Shown: positions 32,947 through 41,442 of the stretch, piece after piece
Layout: each line of letters begins with the position of its first letter
Position numbering within the stretch: position 1 is the first letter of the stretch
Assembly (NCBI RefSeq): GCF_019613955.1
Contig: NZ_CP080443.1
Location: 1,488,001-1,552,000 of the forward strand
Source of the DNA: Chryseobacterium sp. LJ668
GTDB lineage: Bacteria > Bacteroidota > Bacteroidia > Flavobacteriales > Weeksellaceae
Direction: 5' to 3'
Length of the DNA: 64,000 nucleotides
Position numbers and translations under genes: made by a program
The notes under the pieces: generated by a model
Database searches by the model: none
Told to the model about the DNA's origin: nothing
Seen by the model: only the letters and a program-made list of their open reading frames with translations

Positions 32947-34146
32947 ATGAACAAAATTCTCATACCCATTTTATTGGTCTCAGCTACCATGATTGTCTCA
33001 TGTCAGGGAAAAGGAAAGCCCAGCAAGCCATCCGCAAGTGTAGAAAAAGCAAATACGGACTACAAACCCGCATTTGAAGGACAAACCCGGATTGCAACCA
33101 TAAAAACTGAAACTCCATATAAAGTTGACATTTTAAATGCATCTCTCGGAAAACCGTGGGGAATCATCAATTTGCCGGATGGAAGATTTTTAATTACAGA
33201 AAAATCAGGATTTATTAACGTCGTTTCAGCCGACGGAAAGCAGGTTTCTAAAATTGAAGGCTTTCCTAAAGTTGATGCTAAAGGTCAGGGCGGAATGTTG
33301 GATGTTGCATTAGATCCTGATTTTAAAACAAATAATATGATCTTTTTTGTTTTTTCTGAACCTTTCGGAGATGGAAATTTAACTTCAGTTGCAAAAGGAA
33401 AACTATCCGATGATTTGAAAAGTATTTCTGACGTAAAAGTGATTTTCCGTGCGACACCTTCTTATGATGGCGACAAACATTATGGCAGCCGTTTGCAATT
33501 TGACAAAGACGGAAGTCTGTTTGTAAGTACCGGAGAAAGATCTGATAAAGAAACCCGAGTGTATGCTCAGAAAACCGATAATTATCTGGGAAAGATTTTA
33601 AAGATTACCAAAGACGGAAAACCGGCGCCCGGAAACCCTTTTATTGGAAAAGACGGATATAAGCCTGAAATTTTCGCATACGGAATCCGAAGTCCTCAAG
33701 GCTTGGCAATGGACGAAAAAGGTCAGCTTTGGGATATCGAAATGGGACCGAGAGGCGGGGACGAAATCAATTTGATCCAGCCCGGAAAAAATTACGGTTG
33801 GGGTGATGTAACGTATGGAATCGAGTATTCAGGTGAAAAAATCAACAATGGAACCACACAAAAAGCTGGAACCGAACAGCCAGTATATTATTGGGATCCC
33901 GTAGTTTCACCGAGTGGGGTTACTTTCTACACCGGAAACATTGAAGAGTGGAAAAATAATTTATTCATTGCATGCCTCAGCGGTCAGCACATCAACAGAA
34001 TTGTAATGAAAAATAATAAAGTGGTAGGAGAAGAACGATTACTTCTCGACCAGAAAGAAAGATTTCGTGACGTTTTGAACGGAATGGATGGAAATCTCTA
34101 CGGAATTACCGATAGCGGAAAACTCTATAGAATTTCAAAAAAATAA
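32947..34146 (+). CDS. PQQ-type aldose sugar dehydrogenase, lipoprotein
   Basis: This 399-residue protein has a lipoprotein signal with lipobox VSC at about residue 19, then a beta-propeller of the soluble aldose dehydrogenase (YliI/Asd, glucose/sorbosone dehydrogenase) family. It shows KPWGIINLPDGRFLITEKSG, GGMLDVALDPDF, HYGSRLQFDKDGSLFVSTGE, GIRSPQGLAMD, and GKNYGWGDVTYG. The family oxidises aldoses with PQQ in the periplasm; whether this host makes PQQ is not shown here. It is a single gene with a perfect bidirectional terminator after it. Confidence 0.87.
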   Translation: MNKILIPILLVSATMIVSCQGKGKPSKPSASVEKANTDYKPAFEGQTRIATIKTETPYKVDILNASLGKPWGIINLPDGRFLITEKSGFINVVSADGKQVSKIEGFPKVDAKGQGGMLDVALDPDFKTNNMIFFVFSEPFGDGNLTSVAKGKLSDDLKSISDVKVIFRATPSYDGDKHYGSRLQFDKDGSLFVSTGERSDKETRVYAQKTDNYLGKILKITKDGKPAPGNPFIGKDGYKPEIFAYGIRSPQGLAMDEKGQLWDIEMGPRGGDEINLIQPGKNYGWGDVTYGIEYSGEKINNGTTQKAGTEQPVYYWDPVVSPSGVTFYTGNIEEWKNNLFIACLSGQHINRIVMKNNKVVGEERLLLDQKERFRDVLNGMDGNLYGITDSGKLYRISKK

Positions 34147-34180
34147 AACAATGCCTGAAAAATTTTTCAGGCATTGTTTT
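34145..34180. terminator. 18-bp perfect bidirectional terminator
   Basis: AAAACAATGCCTGAAAAA is directly followed by its exact reverse complement, a perfect 36-bp palindrome with A/T ends. It separates two convergent genes and serves both. Confidence 0.85.
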
Positions 34181-35338
34181 TTAAAAACTTTTAATGATTC
34201 TGTTTAGACCTTCAGTCAAGAGTTCCTGTGAAGTGGAAAAACAAATTCTGATATGTCCTTCTGCGCCTTTTCCGAACCATCGTTCAGACCCGGGAACTAC
34301 AGCAACTTTACCTTGTTTTAAAACATGTTGTGCGAAATCATCACTAGACATTCCGTTTTCTATTTTAGGAAAAATCACAAACGTGGCTTCTGGAGAGTTC
34401 GGTGTCAAAATACCGGAATTGCTCAGCATATTAAACGCAAGATCTCTGTTTTGCTGGAGGTGCGCCAGAAAATCATTAAACCACGGCTTTCCTTTTTCGA
34501 TACCTACGCTTGCCGCAATTTGTGATAGTGTAGAAACCCCTTCAATGGTAGAATTGAATTGAGATTTTTCTGTAAAATCATCCAGAAGTTCCTGATCATT
34601 GCACAAAACCGCTCCGATTCTTAAACCTGCAATACCATAAGATTTCGAGAAACCAAAAACGGTAAAGCTTTTATTTTTTGCTTCTTCAGAAACAGAAGAA
34701 TATGTGTTAAATTCAATATTATCGTAAATAATGTCACTCCAGATTTCGTCACTCATCACCCATAAATCATGTGCAGCGGCAATTTCGGAAATCTTTTTTA
34801 AAACTTCCTTTGAATACACTCTTCCAACCGGATTGTGAGGGTTGCAGATACTGATCAGTTTAGTTTTTGGACCAATTAGAGAAATCAGCGTCTCAAAATC
34901 AATATCGCCGGTTTTAGAATCAACAGGACATAATTTCAAAACCCCACCTACGGCATCGACAGTTTTTTTGAAAAGAAAATCTACAGGATCAAAAATGATG
35001 GCTTCATCACCGGGATTTAATACATATTTTGCAACCATAAACATCCCCATTGCAGCACTGTTAACAGCTAGAACATTCTCAGGTGTAAAGTTTCCGTTTT
35101 TTTCTGTATTAAAATGTTTCGCAACACTTTTTTTAAATTCCGGAAGCCCGGAAAAAGGGCCGTAGCTCAAATAACCGTCTTTTATATAGTCGATAATTCC
35201 CTTTTCGATCTCATGTGACATTCTGAAATCTGGATCTGCAGCCGTTAACGGAATAATTCCTTCTTCCAGCGTTGCCCATCTGCCGTTGTAGGCTTTTCTT
35301 TTCAGGGCTTCGAAATTGATATCTTTATTTGTAAACAT
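34181..35338 (-). CDS. MalY/PatB-type PLP C-S lyase or aminotransferase
   Basis: This 385-residue fold-type I PLP enzyme has the MalY/PatB-family N terminus (INFEALKRKAYNGRWATLEEG), ICNPHNPVGRVYSKE, SDEIWSDIIYD, the PLP-binding Lys in FGFSKSYGIAGLRIGA, and the C-terminal HIRICFSTS. Members act as cystathionine beta-lyases or as aminotransferases. It starts 1 bp after the monooxygenase gene, the last of a three-gene operon with a DsbA-like protein. A sulfur-compound pathway would fit all three but is only inferred. Confidence 0.85.
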   Translation of the reverse strand: MFTNKDINFEALKRKAYNGRWATLEEGIIPLTAADPDFRMSHEIEKGIIDYIKDGYLSYGPFSGLPEFKKSVAKHFNTEKNGNFTPENVLAVNSAAMGMFMVAKYVLNPGDEAIIFDPVDFLFKKTVDAVGGVLKLCPVDSKTGDIDFETLISLIGPKTKLISICNPHNPVGRVYSKEVLKKISEIAAAHDLWVMSDEIWSDIIYDNIEFNTYSSVSEEAKNKSFTVFGFSKSYGIAGLRIGAVLCNDQELLDDFTEKSQFNSTIEGVSTLSQIAASVGIEKGKPWFNDFLAHLQQNRDLAFNMLSNSGILTPNSPEATFVIFPKIENGMSSDDFAQHVLKQGKVAVVPGSERWFGKGAEGHIRICFSTSQELLTEGLNRIIKSF

Positions 35339-35339
35339 A

Positions 35340-36425
35340 TTATTTGTAAGAGATTGGTAAGGTGTCTTTTGGCTGTTGATCTAAAGGTAAAAGAAACTGA
35401 TTGAGTAATATTCTTCCGTTTTTTATATGAGTTTCTATTTCAGGTTTTCTTTCTTCCTCATATTTTTTGAACGCCGTGTTGATATTATTTTCTTCCAAAA
35501 TCAGATTTGTCAGAATATAAGAATCCTTAAGAGCAGAGGTAACGCCCTGGCTGGTAAAAGGAATCAGAGGATGCGCTGCATCACCAATAAACGCTATATT
35601 TTTGTAATAAAAATCATTCAGCTTTTCCAGCTCATACACTCTCCAGATATGAGCGTTTTCGTAGCTTGACTGGTTAATTATAGAAGAAACCAACGGGTTC
35701 CAGTTTCCAAAATTATCCATCATAAATTGTCTGATGCAATCCGGAGTGTAATCTTCATTAATGAAAAATTTAGAAATATCAAACTGGCAGTACCAAAGAA
35801 TTTTTGTGGAAGAAAGCTTTAATACGCCGAATGTTAAACCACCGTCTTCATGATGAAATTTAAGAAAATTGTGCTCGATTTGATTGGCAAGTTCTTCATT
35901 TTCAATTATATTGACCACTTCATTTTCAAGAACAGCTTTCATCACTTCGTCCTGAAAGATTTGTCTTCTGATCCTGCTTCGTGAACCATCCGAGGCAATT
36001 ACGATATCTGCCTGCAAAGATGAATAATCTTCAAACTGCATAGTCGCTTTACCGTCAGAAAACCCCGAAAGAGCAAGGGTGTTTTCGTAAGAAATCTTTT
36101 GAAGCGGAATATTTTTACTCAAAACTTCAATCAATGTACTTCTGGAAATCACGAAAACGTTATCCAGATCTTTTTCTGAAATCACATCTCCTTTATGACC
36201 ATAATGCACATACTTTTTTAAAAAGCTTCCTTTCGTGTAAAGCTCATCAATATTGATGATCTGTGAAAGATACTCTATGCCCTCTTTTGGGAGAATAAAG
36301 CCGTGACCTTTTAAATCATCCTTGGTTCTACGTTCATAAATATGGTAATCGACATTATTTTTTTCTAAATAATTTGCCATGCTTAAACCCGAAACTCCGG
36401 CTCCTATAATTGCAACTGTGCTCAT
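35340..36425 (-). CDS. FAD-dependent monooxygenase
   Basis: This 361-residue flavoprotein is of the PHBH-type monooxygenase family: N-terminal Rossmann GAGVSGLSMANYLEKN with a glutamate ending the second strand (YHIYERR), a mid-protein VIASDGSRSRIRR (DG motif), and FIGDAAHPLIPFTSQGVTSAL (GD motif). It hydroxylates or epoxidises a small organic substrate with NAD(P)H and O2; the substrate is not evident. It is middle of an operon, with 4 bp to the DsbA-like gene upstream and 1 bp to the PLP enzyme downstream. Confidence 0.87.
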   Translation of the reverse strand: MSTVAIIGAGVSGLSMANYLEKNNVDYHIYERRTKDDLKGHGFILPKEGIEYLSQIINIDELYTKGSFLKKYVHYGHKGDVISEKDLDNVFVISRSTLIEVLSKNIPLQKISYENTLALSGFSDGKATMQFEDYSSLQADIVIASDGSRSRIRRQIFQDEVMKAVLENEVVNIIENEELANQIEHNFLKFHHEDGGLTFGVLKLSSTKILWYCQFDISKFFINEDYTPDCIRQFMMDNFGNWNPLVSSIINQSSYENAHIWRVYELEKLNDFYYKNIAFIGDAAHPLIPFTSQGVTSALKDSYILTNLILEENNINTAFKKYEEERKPEIETHIKNGRILLNQFLLPLDQQPKDTLPISYK

Positions 36426-36429
36426 TTCT

Positions 36430-37356
36430 TTAATTGCTTGTTTTAGTTAGCCAAAGATCTCCATTCTTAATTTTTTTACGAGAGATTTTTGATTCATCAG
36501 AGAGGTTCAGTAAAAATTCCTGGGCTTTTTCAAAAGAAATATCGGCTAAAACTGCAAATTCCTGAGTCGTCAATGTAGGATAAGCGGCGAATAAATTTTG
36601 CCATTCTTTCGAGTATTCTTTTTTCTGAACTTCAGGATTGATTTTCTTCAGTCTTTTTTCAAAATCCTCATAAGGCTTGAAACCGTACAAAATATCGGTC
36701 ATTTCGTTGTCTTTTACAAAAATTAAAGTGGGGAAACCTCTTACGCCTAGCTGTCTGCCCAGATCAAGGTCTTTTTTAAACTCAATCTGAGCAGCTGATT
36801 CATAATCTTCTTTCCATTGAGTTACGTCCAATCTAGCTGCTTCAGCTGCTTTTTCTAAATGTTCTGTGTTGGTAATATTTAATTTATCAAGAAATACCAT
36901 TTCCCTTATGATTCTCATAAACACAACAGCTTTCTTTTTATCCTGCATTTGTGCTGCTTTGACTGCTATAGAAGGAGGATATGAAGAGTTAAGCGGGTCT
37001 TCCATCCAGACACCGCCGTCGATAGGCATTCTGTAGTGAGGGCTTACTTCTTCCCAGTGACCGGCAACATCACTCGGTTTACTGATTCCTCCGGAATTGT
37101 AAATGTCCCATGATGGCAATAACCCGCCCATACGATAATCTATGTCAATAGCTTCTCCGTATTCTAGTTTCAGCTTTCTCAGCTGAGGTTCTATTCCCCA
37201 GCAAGATGAGCAGATAGGATCCGTATAATAAATGATGCTTATTTTATCTGTATTTGTCTGTTCCAATTGATTAGAAGAAGATTCTGCACCAGGTGTTTCT
37301 AAAATTTCGCACACACCTTTTTCGGCATCGCAATTAAGGAGAGGATTATTATTCAT
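36430..37356 (-). CDS. DsbA/FrnE-family thioredoxin-fold protein
   Basis: The frame is open to 37416 but the ATG at 37356 (MNNNPLLNCDAEKGVCEI) is chosen because the extra 20 residues have no ATG support and form an unlikely hydrophobic start. The 308-residue protein has no signal peptide. It has a DsbA-like fold with active site CSSC in YYTDPICSSCWGIEPQL and the cis-Pro loop RGFPTL, as in the FrnE/YwbO group of cytosolic oxidoreductases. A C-terminal extension of about 80 residues (LTTQEFAVLADIS) resembles a small helical winged domain. It is first gene of the operon with the FAD enzyme and PLP lyase. Confidence 0.82.
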   Translation of the reverse strand: MNNNPLLNCDAEKGVCEILETPGAESSSNQLEQTNTDKISIIYYTDPICSSCWGIEPQLRKLKLEYGEAIDIDYRMGGLLPSWDIYNSGGISKPSDVAGHWEEVSPHYRMPIDGGVWMEDPLNSSYPPSIAVKAAQMQDKKKAVVFMRIIREMVFLDKLNITNTEHLEKAAEAARLDVTQWKEDYESAAQIEFKKDLDLGRQLGVRGFPTLIFVKDNEMTDILYGFKPYEDFEKRLKKINPEVQKKEYSKEWQNLFAAYPTLTTQEFAVLADISFEKAQEFLLNLSDESKISRKKIKNGDLWLTKTSN

Positions 37357-37490
37357 ATGATTAGAATTTATTAGATTAAAAAATAAAGTTAAAAATGTCA
37401 CTAAAGTAATATCCACGGTAAGATGAATTTTGATTTAACATAATATTTAAGAAAGTAAAGATAATAACAGGAAGTTATTGTGAAAGAATT

Positions 37491-38108
37491 TTACTCCGGA
37501 GCCTTAAATACGTTGTCATCAGAATGAAAACCTGCCACACCGCCGCTTACCGCAAATTTCATTGCTGTAGCAGCTGTCATTCCTAAGACAGGCTTTATGT
37601 TTTTTTCTTCAGTTACAATAACCCAGCCCGAAATAGCATACGAATGCGGAAGATATACTGCTACAAAATTGTGTTTATCAACATCAGCCATTTCTTTTTG
37701 AGTAAGAAAGCCAATTCTCCATATTTCCGGAGTTTCATTAGTTTTTACCCATACAGGATCATTGAATTTTTTCTTATCACCCACAAATGACGACATTACG
37801 TCTTTTGTTGGCGAATAAATATGCTTTATACCCGGCGTTCTTTCTAAAACCAGGTCAATGGCATCCACGAAAAATCTGCCGACTACAAATTTGTTTCCGA
37901 GATAGCCTAAAAGAGCTGTGAAAAACAAAGTTGAGATAAAAACTAACCCAGGAATGTGCTTTGCGATGGATGGGATGATATTATCAATTGAAGAAATCAC
38001 GTACCATATCACAAAGATCGTCAACCCGATTGGCCCGATAATTAATAGTCCCTGAAAGAAATTTTTCAGGAAAAAATTGGTGATATTTTCAAAAGTCAGT
38101 TTTTTCAA
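37491..38108 (-). CDS. DUF502 membrane protein
   Basis: This 205-residue inner-membrane protein of the DUF502 family has two N-terminal helices (about 18-42 and 55-80; FFQGLLIIGPIGLTIFVIW). A conserved soluble part contains TPGIKHIYSPTKDVMSSF and PHSYAISGWVIVTEE, ending in a SGGVAGF loop. The function is unknown; homologs are widespread in bacteria and plants. It is 9 bp downstream of the MiaE-like gene in the same operon. Confidence 0.88.
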   Translation of the reverse strand: MKKLTFENITNFFLKNFFQGLLIIGPIGLTIFVIWYVISSIDNIIPSIAKHIPGLVFISTLFFTALLGYLGNKFVVGRFFVDAIDLVLERTPGIKHIYSPTKDVMSSFVGDKKKFNDPVWVKTNETPEIWRIGFLTQKEMADVDKHNFVAVYLPHSYAISGWVIVTEEKNIKPVLGMTAATAMKFAVSGGVAGFHSDDNVFKAPE

Positions 38109-38117
38109 TTGATTTTT

Positions 38118-38699
38118 TTAGCCGTGTATGGTTTCTTTATTTCCGTAAGATTTTATGATTTTGGCCTCATATTCTAGCCATTCTTCCCAACGTTTATTTA
38201 CTTTTTCGGGATCACCCAATTCTCTTGCAAAGCCAATAAAAGTTGTATAATGATTGGCTTCAGAAATCATGAGTTCTTTATAAAATGTTTTTAGCTCTTC
38301 GTCTTTGATGTTTTCTGTTAAAACTTTAAACCTCTCACAGCTTCTCGCTTCAATCATCGCGGCAAAAAGCATTTTATCAACAATTAAAGTGTCTCTGTGG
38401 CCTCCTTTTTGGATAAAATTGACCAATTCGTTGACATAATCGTCTTTTCTGGTACGGCCAAAAGTGTAATCGCGTTTTTTGATGATCTCAAGCACCTGAC
38501 CAAAATGTTCAAGCTCTTCCTGAGCAATTGCCAAAAGCTCTGTAACGATATCGGGACGCTCCGGAAGCATAGTAATAAGTCCGATCGCGTTAGTGGCGGC
38601 TTTTTGCTCGCACCAGGCGTGATCAGTTAAAATTTCCTGAATGTTGTCTTCTGCAATGTTTGCCCACCTTGGGTCAGTAGGAAGTTTCAACTTAAACAT
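38118..38699 (-). CDS. miaE: MiaE-like tRNA-(ms2io6A) hydroxylase
   Basis: This 193-residue diiron protein of the MiaE family has DHAWCEQKAATNAIGLI, then EELEHF, EARSCERF and EANHYTTFI, which supply the Glu and His ligands of two four-helix-bundle ExxH-type sites. It hydroxylates the isoprenoid side chain of ms2i6A37 in tRNA. The substrate-forming enzyme MiaB is encoded at 57.5 kb in the same window. It sits upstream of the DUF502 gene. Length matches the family. Confidence 0.88.
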   Translation of the reverse strand: MFKLKLPTDPRWANIAEDNIQEILTDHAWCEQKAATNAIGLITMLPERPDIVTELLAIAQEELEHFGQVLEIIKKRDYTFGRTRKDDYVNELVNFIQKGGHRDTLIVDKMLFAAMIEARSCERFKVLTENIKDEELKTFYKELMISEANHYTTFIGFARELGDPEKVNKRWEEWLEYEAKIIKSYGNKETIHG

Positions 38700-38830
38700 G
38701 ATTTAAAAATTTCTGTAAATTTAATTAATAAAATCTACATTTAATAATGCTATTTTTATTTGTAAAATTCCTCATTTTTTAATTGTGGCATAAAGTTGGT
38801 TTGCAATATTTAACATTAAATTTATATACT

Positions 38831-39073
38831 ATGGAAATTAGACAAATTACTAAGAAAATGCAGAATTTTGCATTAACGATGATCACATTACTATTTGGTA
38901 TCGTAGCATCAGCTCAGGAAGCAGTAACTGACTCAAAAGTGAGTTCTTCTACAACTACTACCACCACAGAAGAATGGTATACAAATCCTACTTACATTAT
39001 TATCGGAGCAATTCTTTTTATTGTTTTGGTAGCAGTTCTTGTAAGAAGTGGAAACAACAGAAAGGATATTTAA
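38831..39073 (+). CDS. Small single-pass membrane protein
   Basis: The ATG at 38831 gives an 80-residue protein; an in-frame upstream extension to 38783 lacks support. It has a signal-like N terminus (LTMITLLFGIVASAQ), a Ser/Thr linker with a run of Thr (SSTTTTTTEE), then one membrane helix (YIIIGAILFIVLVAVLV) and a basic tail (RSGNNRKDI). No family function is known, but similar short proteins occur across Chryseobacterium. It is a single gene with a terminator hairpin that overlaps the end of the convergent acyltransferase. Confidence 0.7.
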   Translation: MEIRQITKKMQNFALTMITLLFGIVASAQEAVTDSKVSSSTTTTTTEEWYTNPTYIIIGAILFIVLVAVLVRSGNNRKDI

Positions 39074-39094
39074 TAACTTTCTGAAAAAAGCTAG

Positions 39095-39123
39095 CCGCTC
39101 AATAGTTATTGAGCGGTTTTTTT
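39095..39123 (+). terminator. Terminator of the small membrane gene
   Basis: A 9-bp stem CCGCTCAAT/ATTGAGCGG with a 4-nt loop is followed by seven T. It overlaps the last codons and stop of the convergent acyltransferase gene. Confidence 0.75.
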
Positions 39124-40194
39124 ACGCAGAAATTCTAAAATTTTCCAGCCAAAAGCATCAAATTTCTTTAGGCCTGTTGCGATAAAGAAGGCTAAAACAA
39201 TGTTGATAGTATAAATTAAAATCATTAAAACCCACCAAGGCATCAATTCTTTCATCGGAACTACCAGAAAATAAACCAGAGAGGAGCTGAGTCCCTGTCC
39301 GAAATAAAAGAAGATCGCGTTTTTACCGATATGGGTGACGAAATTTTCTTTCGTAATTTTTAGCCTGTTGTACAAAACAAATAGAGTGGTTAATGAAAAC
39401 AAAGTCCAGATAATATACGGAGTCTGCGGTGGGAATTTCTGTTTATTGATTTTGAAAAATATCTCATTTCCATAATGCCAGAACATCCAAAATAATGCAG
39501 CTGCGACCAATCCGTAAAGTACCGGAATCATCTTTGTAGGTATTTTTTTGTCTCTCAATCTGTTACCAACTAAGAAAACCGTCATGTAAAATGCAACATA
39601 ACCTACCTGTCCTGTAGGATATATTTCCGGGAAAATATTAAATATTAAAGTTAAGGCAATACAGATTCCGATAAACCAATTGACGTGTTTCGGAAAGAAT
39701 TTTAAGATTAAAACTCCAAAAACCGTCAGGATAAAATAAACTTTGAGATACCAGAAACTTCCCATCACAACAGGAAATGTATCTGCGTTTGAATACTCGT
39801 GAAGATACCAATTTCCCAAATTCTGCCATTGCGGGACTGATGAAATGCTTGTCGCAGCATATTTTGAACCGAAAGTGGAGTAGAAGCTTTGCAGCCACTC
39901 GAGTGAGAAAAAAGCAAGCCCGAAAATTTTGAAGAAATAATCTAAAAAGAACAGAAGGGTTACAAAAATCATGTACGTAATCTGCAGTTTTAATAATCGA
40001 TACAGAGTTTTTTCTAGATTGTTGCCAGAAGTAATTCCACTCAAAGCATAGAAAAGTGCGACATCAAAAACCAACGAAAATACCCGGATTTCAGGAATTA
40101 TATAAAACTGGCCGGACCAAAATGCCGTGTGAATAAAAATAATGGAAAGTGTGGCTAAACCTTTCGCAAAATCAATGTAGAGATCTCTGTTCAT
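39106..40194 (-). CDS. Acyltransferase family membrane protein
   Basis: The ATG at 40194 (362 residues, MNRDLYIDFAKGLATLSIIF) is chosen; the frame continues to a TTG at 40218 that lies within the promoter box. It has ten or so membrane helices of the acyltransferase 3 (PF01757) family, with IDFAKG and the catalytic His expected near IHTAFW. These enzymes add acetyl or other acyl groups to sugars or lipids at the cell envelope. It is transcribed alone and convergent with the small membrane gene. The substrate is unknown. Confidence 0.82.
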   Translation of the reverse strand: MNRDLYIDFAKGLATLSIIFIHTAFWSGQFYIIPEIRVFSLVFDVALFYALSGITSGNNLEKTLYRLLKLQITYMIFVTLLFFLDYFFKIFGLAFFSLEWLQSFYSTFGSKYAATSISSVPQWQNLGNWYLHEYSNADTFPVVMGSFWYLKVYFILTVFGVLILKFFPKHVNWFIGICIALTLIFNIFPEIYPTGQVGYVAFYMTVFLVGNRLRDKKIPTKMIPVLYGLVAAALFWMFWHYGNEIFFKINKQKFPPQTPYIIWTLFSLTTLFVLYNRLKITKENFVTHIGKNAIFFYFGQGLSSSLVYFLVVPMKELMPWWVLMILIYTINIVLAFFIATGLKKFDAFGWKILEFLRKKTAQ

Positions 40195-40215
40195 TTTAGG
40201 TGTGTAATAATCTCT

Positions 40216-40223
40216 CAAATGTA
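40216..40223 (-). promoter_or_regulatory. -7 promoter box of the acyltransferase gene
   Basis: The minus strand reads TACATTTG, an exact match, 21 bp upstream of ATG 40194. Confidence 0.5.
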
Positions 40224-40282
40224 AATATTTTAGATTAACGAAAAAATTTAAAATTTGTATTATATAATCTAAAAATAATCAG

Positions 40283-40290
40283 TACATTTG
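40283..40290 (+). promoter_or_regulatory. -7 promoter box of rplU-rpmA
   Basis: TACATTTG is an exact TAnnTTTG match, 30 bp upstream of the rplU ATG, giving a leader of about 26 bases. A TTTG lies 25 bp further up, slightly too far for an ideal -33 box. Confidence 0.55.
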
Positions 40291-40320
40291 CACCTCGAAT
40301 TAACTAAAAATTTATAGACA

Positions 40321-40698
40321 ATGTTTGCAATTGTAGAAATAGCAGGGCTTCAATATAAAGTTGAGCAAGACCAGAAGTTGTTTGTGAACCGTTTGAAAGG
40401 AGACAAAGGAGGAAAAGTATCTTTTGATAAAATTCTTCTTACTGTAAACGGAGCAATCACTGTAGGCGCCCCAGCTGTAAGCGGTATCACTGTAGAGGCA
40501 GAGATCTTAGACCACGTAAAAGCTGATAAAGTAATCATCTTCAAAAAGAAAAGAAGAAAAGGTTATGAAGTGAAAAACGGTCACAGACAATCTTTAACTC
40601 AAATCAAAATTACTGGTATTACAGGTTTTGAAGGTAAGAAAGAAGAAAAACCTGCGAAAAAAACAACTAAAAAAGCTGACGCTGAAAGCGCAGAATAA
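40321..40698 (+). CDS. rplU: Ribosomal protein L21
   Basis: This 125-residue large-subunit protein has the L21 start MFAIVEIAGLQYKVEQDQKL, internal VTVGAPAVSG-like strand and FKKKRRKGYEVKNGHRQSLTQIKI, which binds 23S rRNA. A Lys/Glu/Ala-rich C-terminal tail (EKPAKKTTKKADAESAE) extends the protein by about 20 residues, usual in Bacteroidota. It is followed 28 bp later by rpmA, as in most bacteria. Confidence 0.96.
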   Translation: MFAIVEIAGLQYKVEQDQKLFVNRLKGDKGGKVSFDKILLTVNGAITVGAPAVSGITVEAEILDHVKADKVIIFKKKRRKGYEVKNGHRQSLTQIKITGITGFEGKKEEKPAKKTTKKADAESAE

Positions 40699-40726
40699 TT
40701 GTTAAACCAAAAAACCTTAAAATAAA

Positions 40727-40984
40727 ATGGCACACAAGAAAGGAGTTGGTAGTTCCAAAAACGGTAGAGAATCTCATTCTAAAAGATTAGGTGTAAAGAT
40801 TTTCGGTGGACAAGAAGCTATTGCTGGTAACATCATTATCAGACAAAGAGGCACTCAACATCACCCAGGTAACAATGTGGGTATGGGTAAAGATCACACT
40901 TTGCACGCACTTGTTGACGGTAAAGTAGTTTTCAGAAAGAAAGCAAACAACAGATCTTACGTATCTATTGAACCAAACGCATAA
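40727..40984 (+). CDS. rpmA: Ribosomal protein L27
   Basis: This 85-residue protein starts [20 protein letters not shown] with the typical L27 N terminus, which reaches the peptidyl-transferase centre. [20 protein letters not shown] follows. No Firmicute-type N-terminal extension is present. It is coexpressed with rplU and followed by a hairpin terminator. Confidence 0.97.
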   Translation: MAHKKGVGSSKNGRESHSKRLGVKIFGGQEAIAGNIIIRQRGTQHHPGNNVGMGKDHTLHALVDGKVVFRKKANNRSYVSIEPNA

Positions 40985-41012
40985 TTAAGTAAGCGTTTTA
41001 TAAAATAAAAAA

Positions 41013-41040
41013 TCCTCAGCATTTTTGTTGAGGTTTTTTT
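41013..41040 (+). terminator. Terminator of rplU-rpmA
   Basis: CCTCAGC/GTTGAGG forms a 7-bp stem with one wobble, followed by eight T. Confidence 0.8.
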
Positions 41041-41057
41041 GTGTCCTGCTGTGTTGT

Positions 41058-41114
41058 GTTTAGTTTTGGGTTTTGGCGGCGGGCGGAGCCCGCCGCCAAA
41101 ACCCAAAACTAAAC
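41058..41114. repeat. 27-bp perfect palindrome with GGA loop
   Basis: Arms 41058-41084 and 41088-41114 are perfectly complementary around GGA. The inner arm is GC-rich (GGCGGCGGGC) and the outer arm AT-rich (TTTAGTTTTGGGTTTT). It lies beyond the rpmA terminator, between convergent genes, and has the same layout as the element at 30633-30683. Confidence 0.85.
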
Positions 41115-41442
41115 TAGCTGTTATAAAAAAGTTTGTCCTAAAATTTTAGATAAAAAAGAATTTTTAAAACTCCAATATATCAGGTCAGAATTTAAAAATG
41201 GGGTATAAAGACTAAAACCATTTGTAATTTGAAATATTATATAAAGCTCTATCTCATTTGAAATATAAAGTGTTGAAATAAAAAACGATAAAAAAAACTA
41301 AAGCCTTGGAATTATGTTAGTTTATCTTGTCGTTTTTAATGTAATAAAATAAGTGATATTGTACTGAAAAAATATGATTTCCGATAGGTAAAGCATGTGA
41401 AAAGTTCAGCTGTCTCATCATTAAAGAATAAAATGCTAACCT
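41115..41442. other. Intergenic region without recognised gene
   Basis: This 328-bp AT-rich stretch is downstream of the convergent DUF5686 gene. A weak stem around 41278-41338 (AAAAACGA with TCGTTTTT) may act as a minor terminator. No gene or RNA was recognised. Confidence 0.4.
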
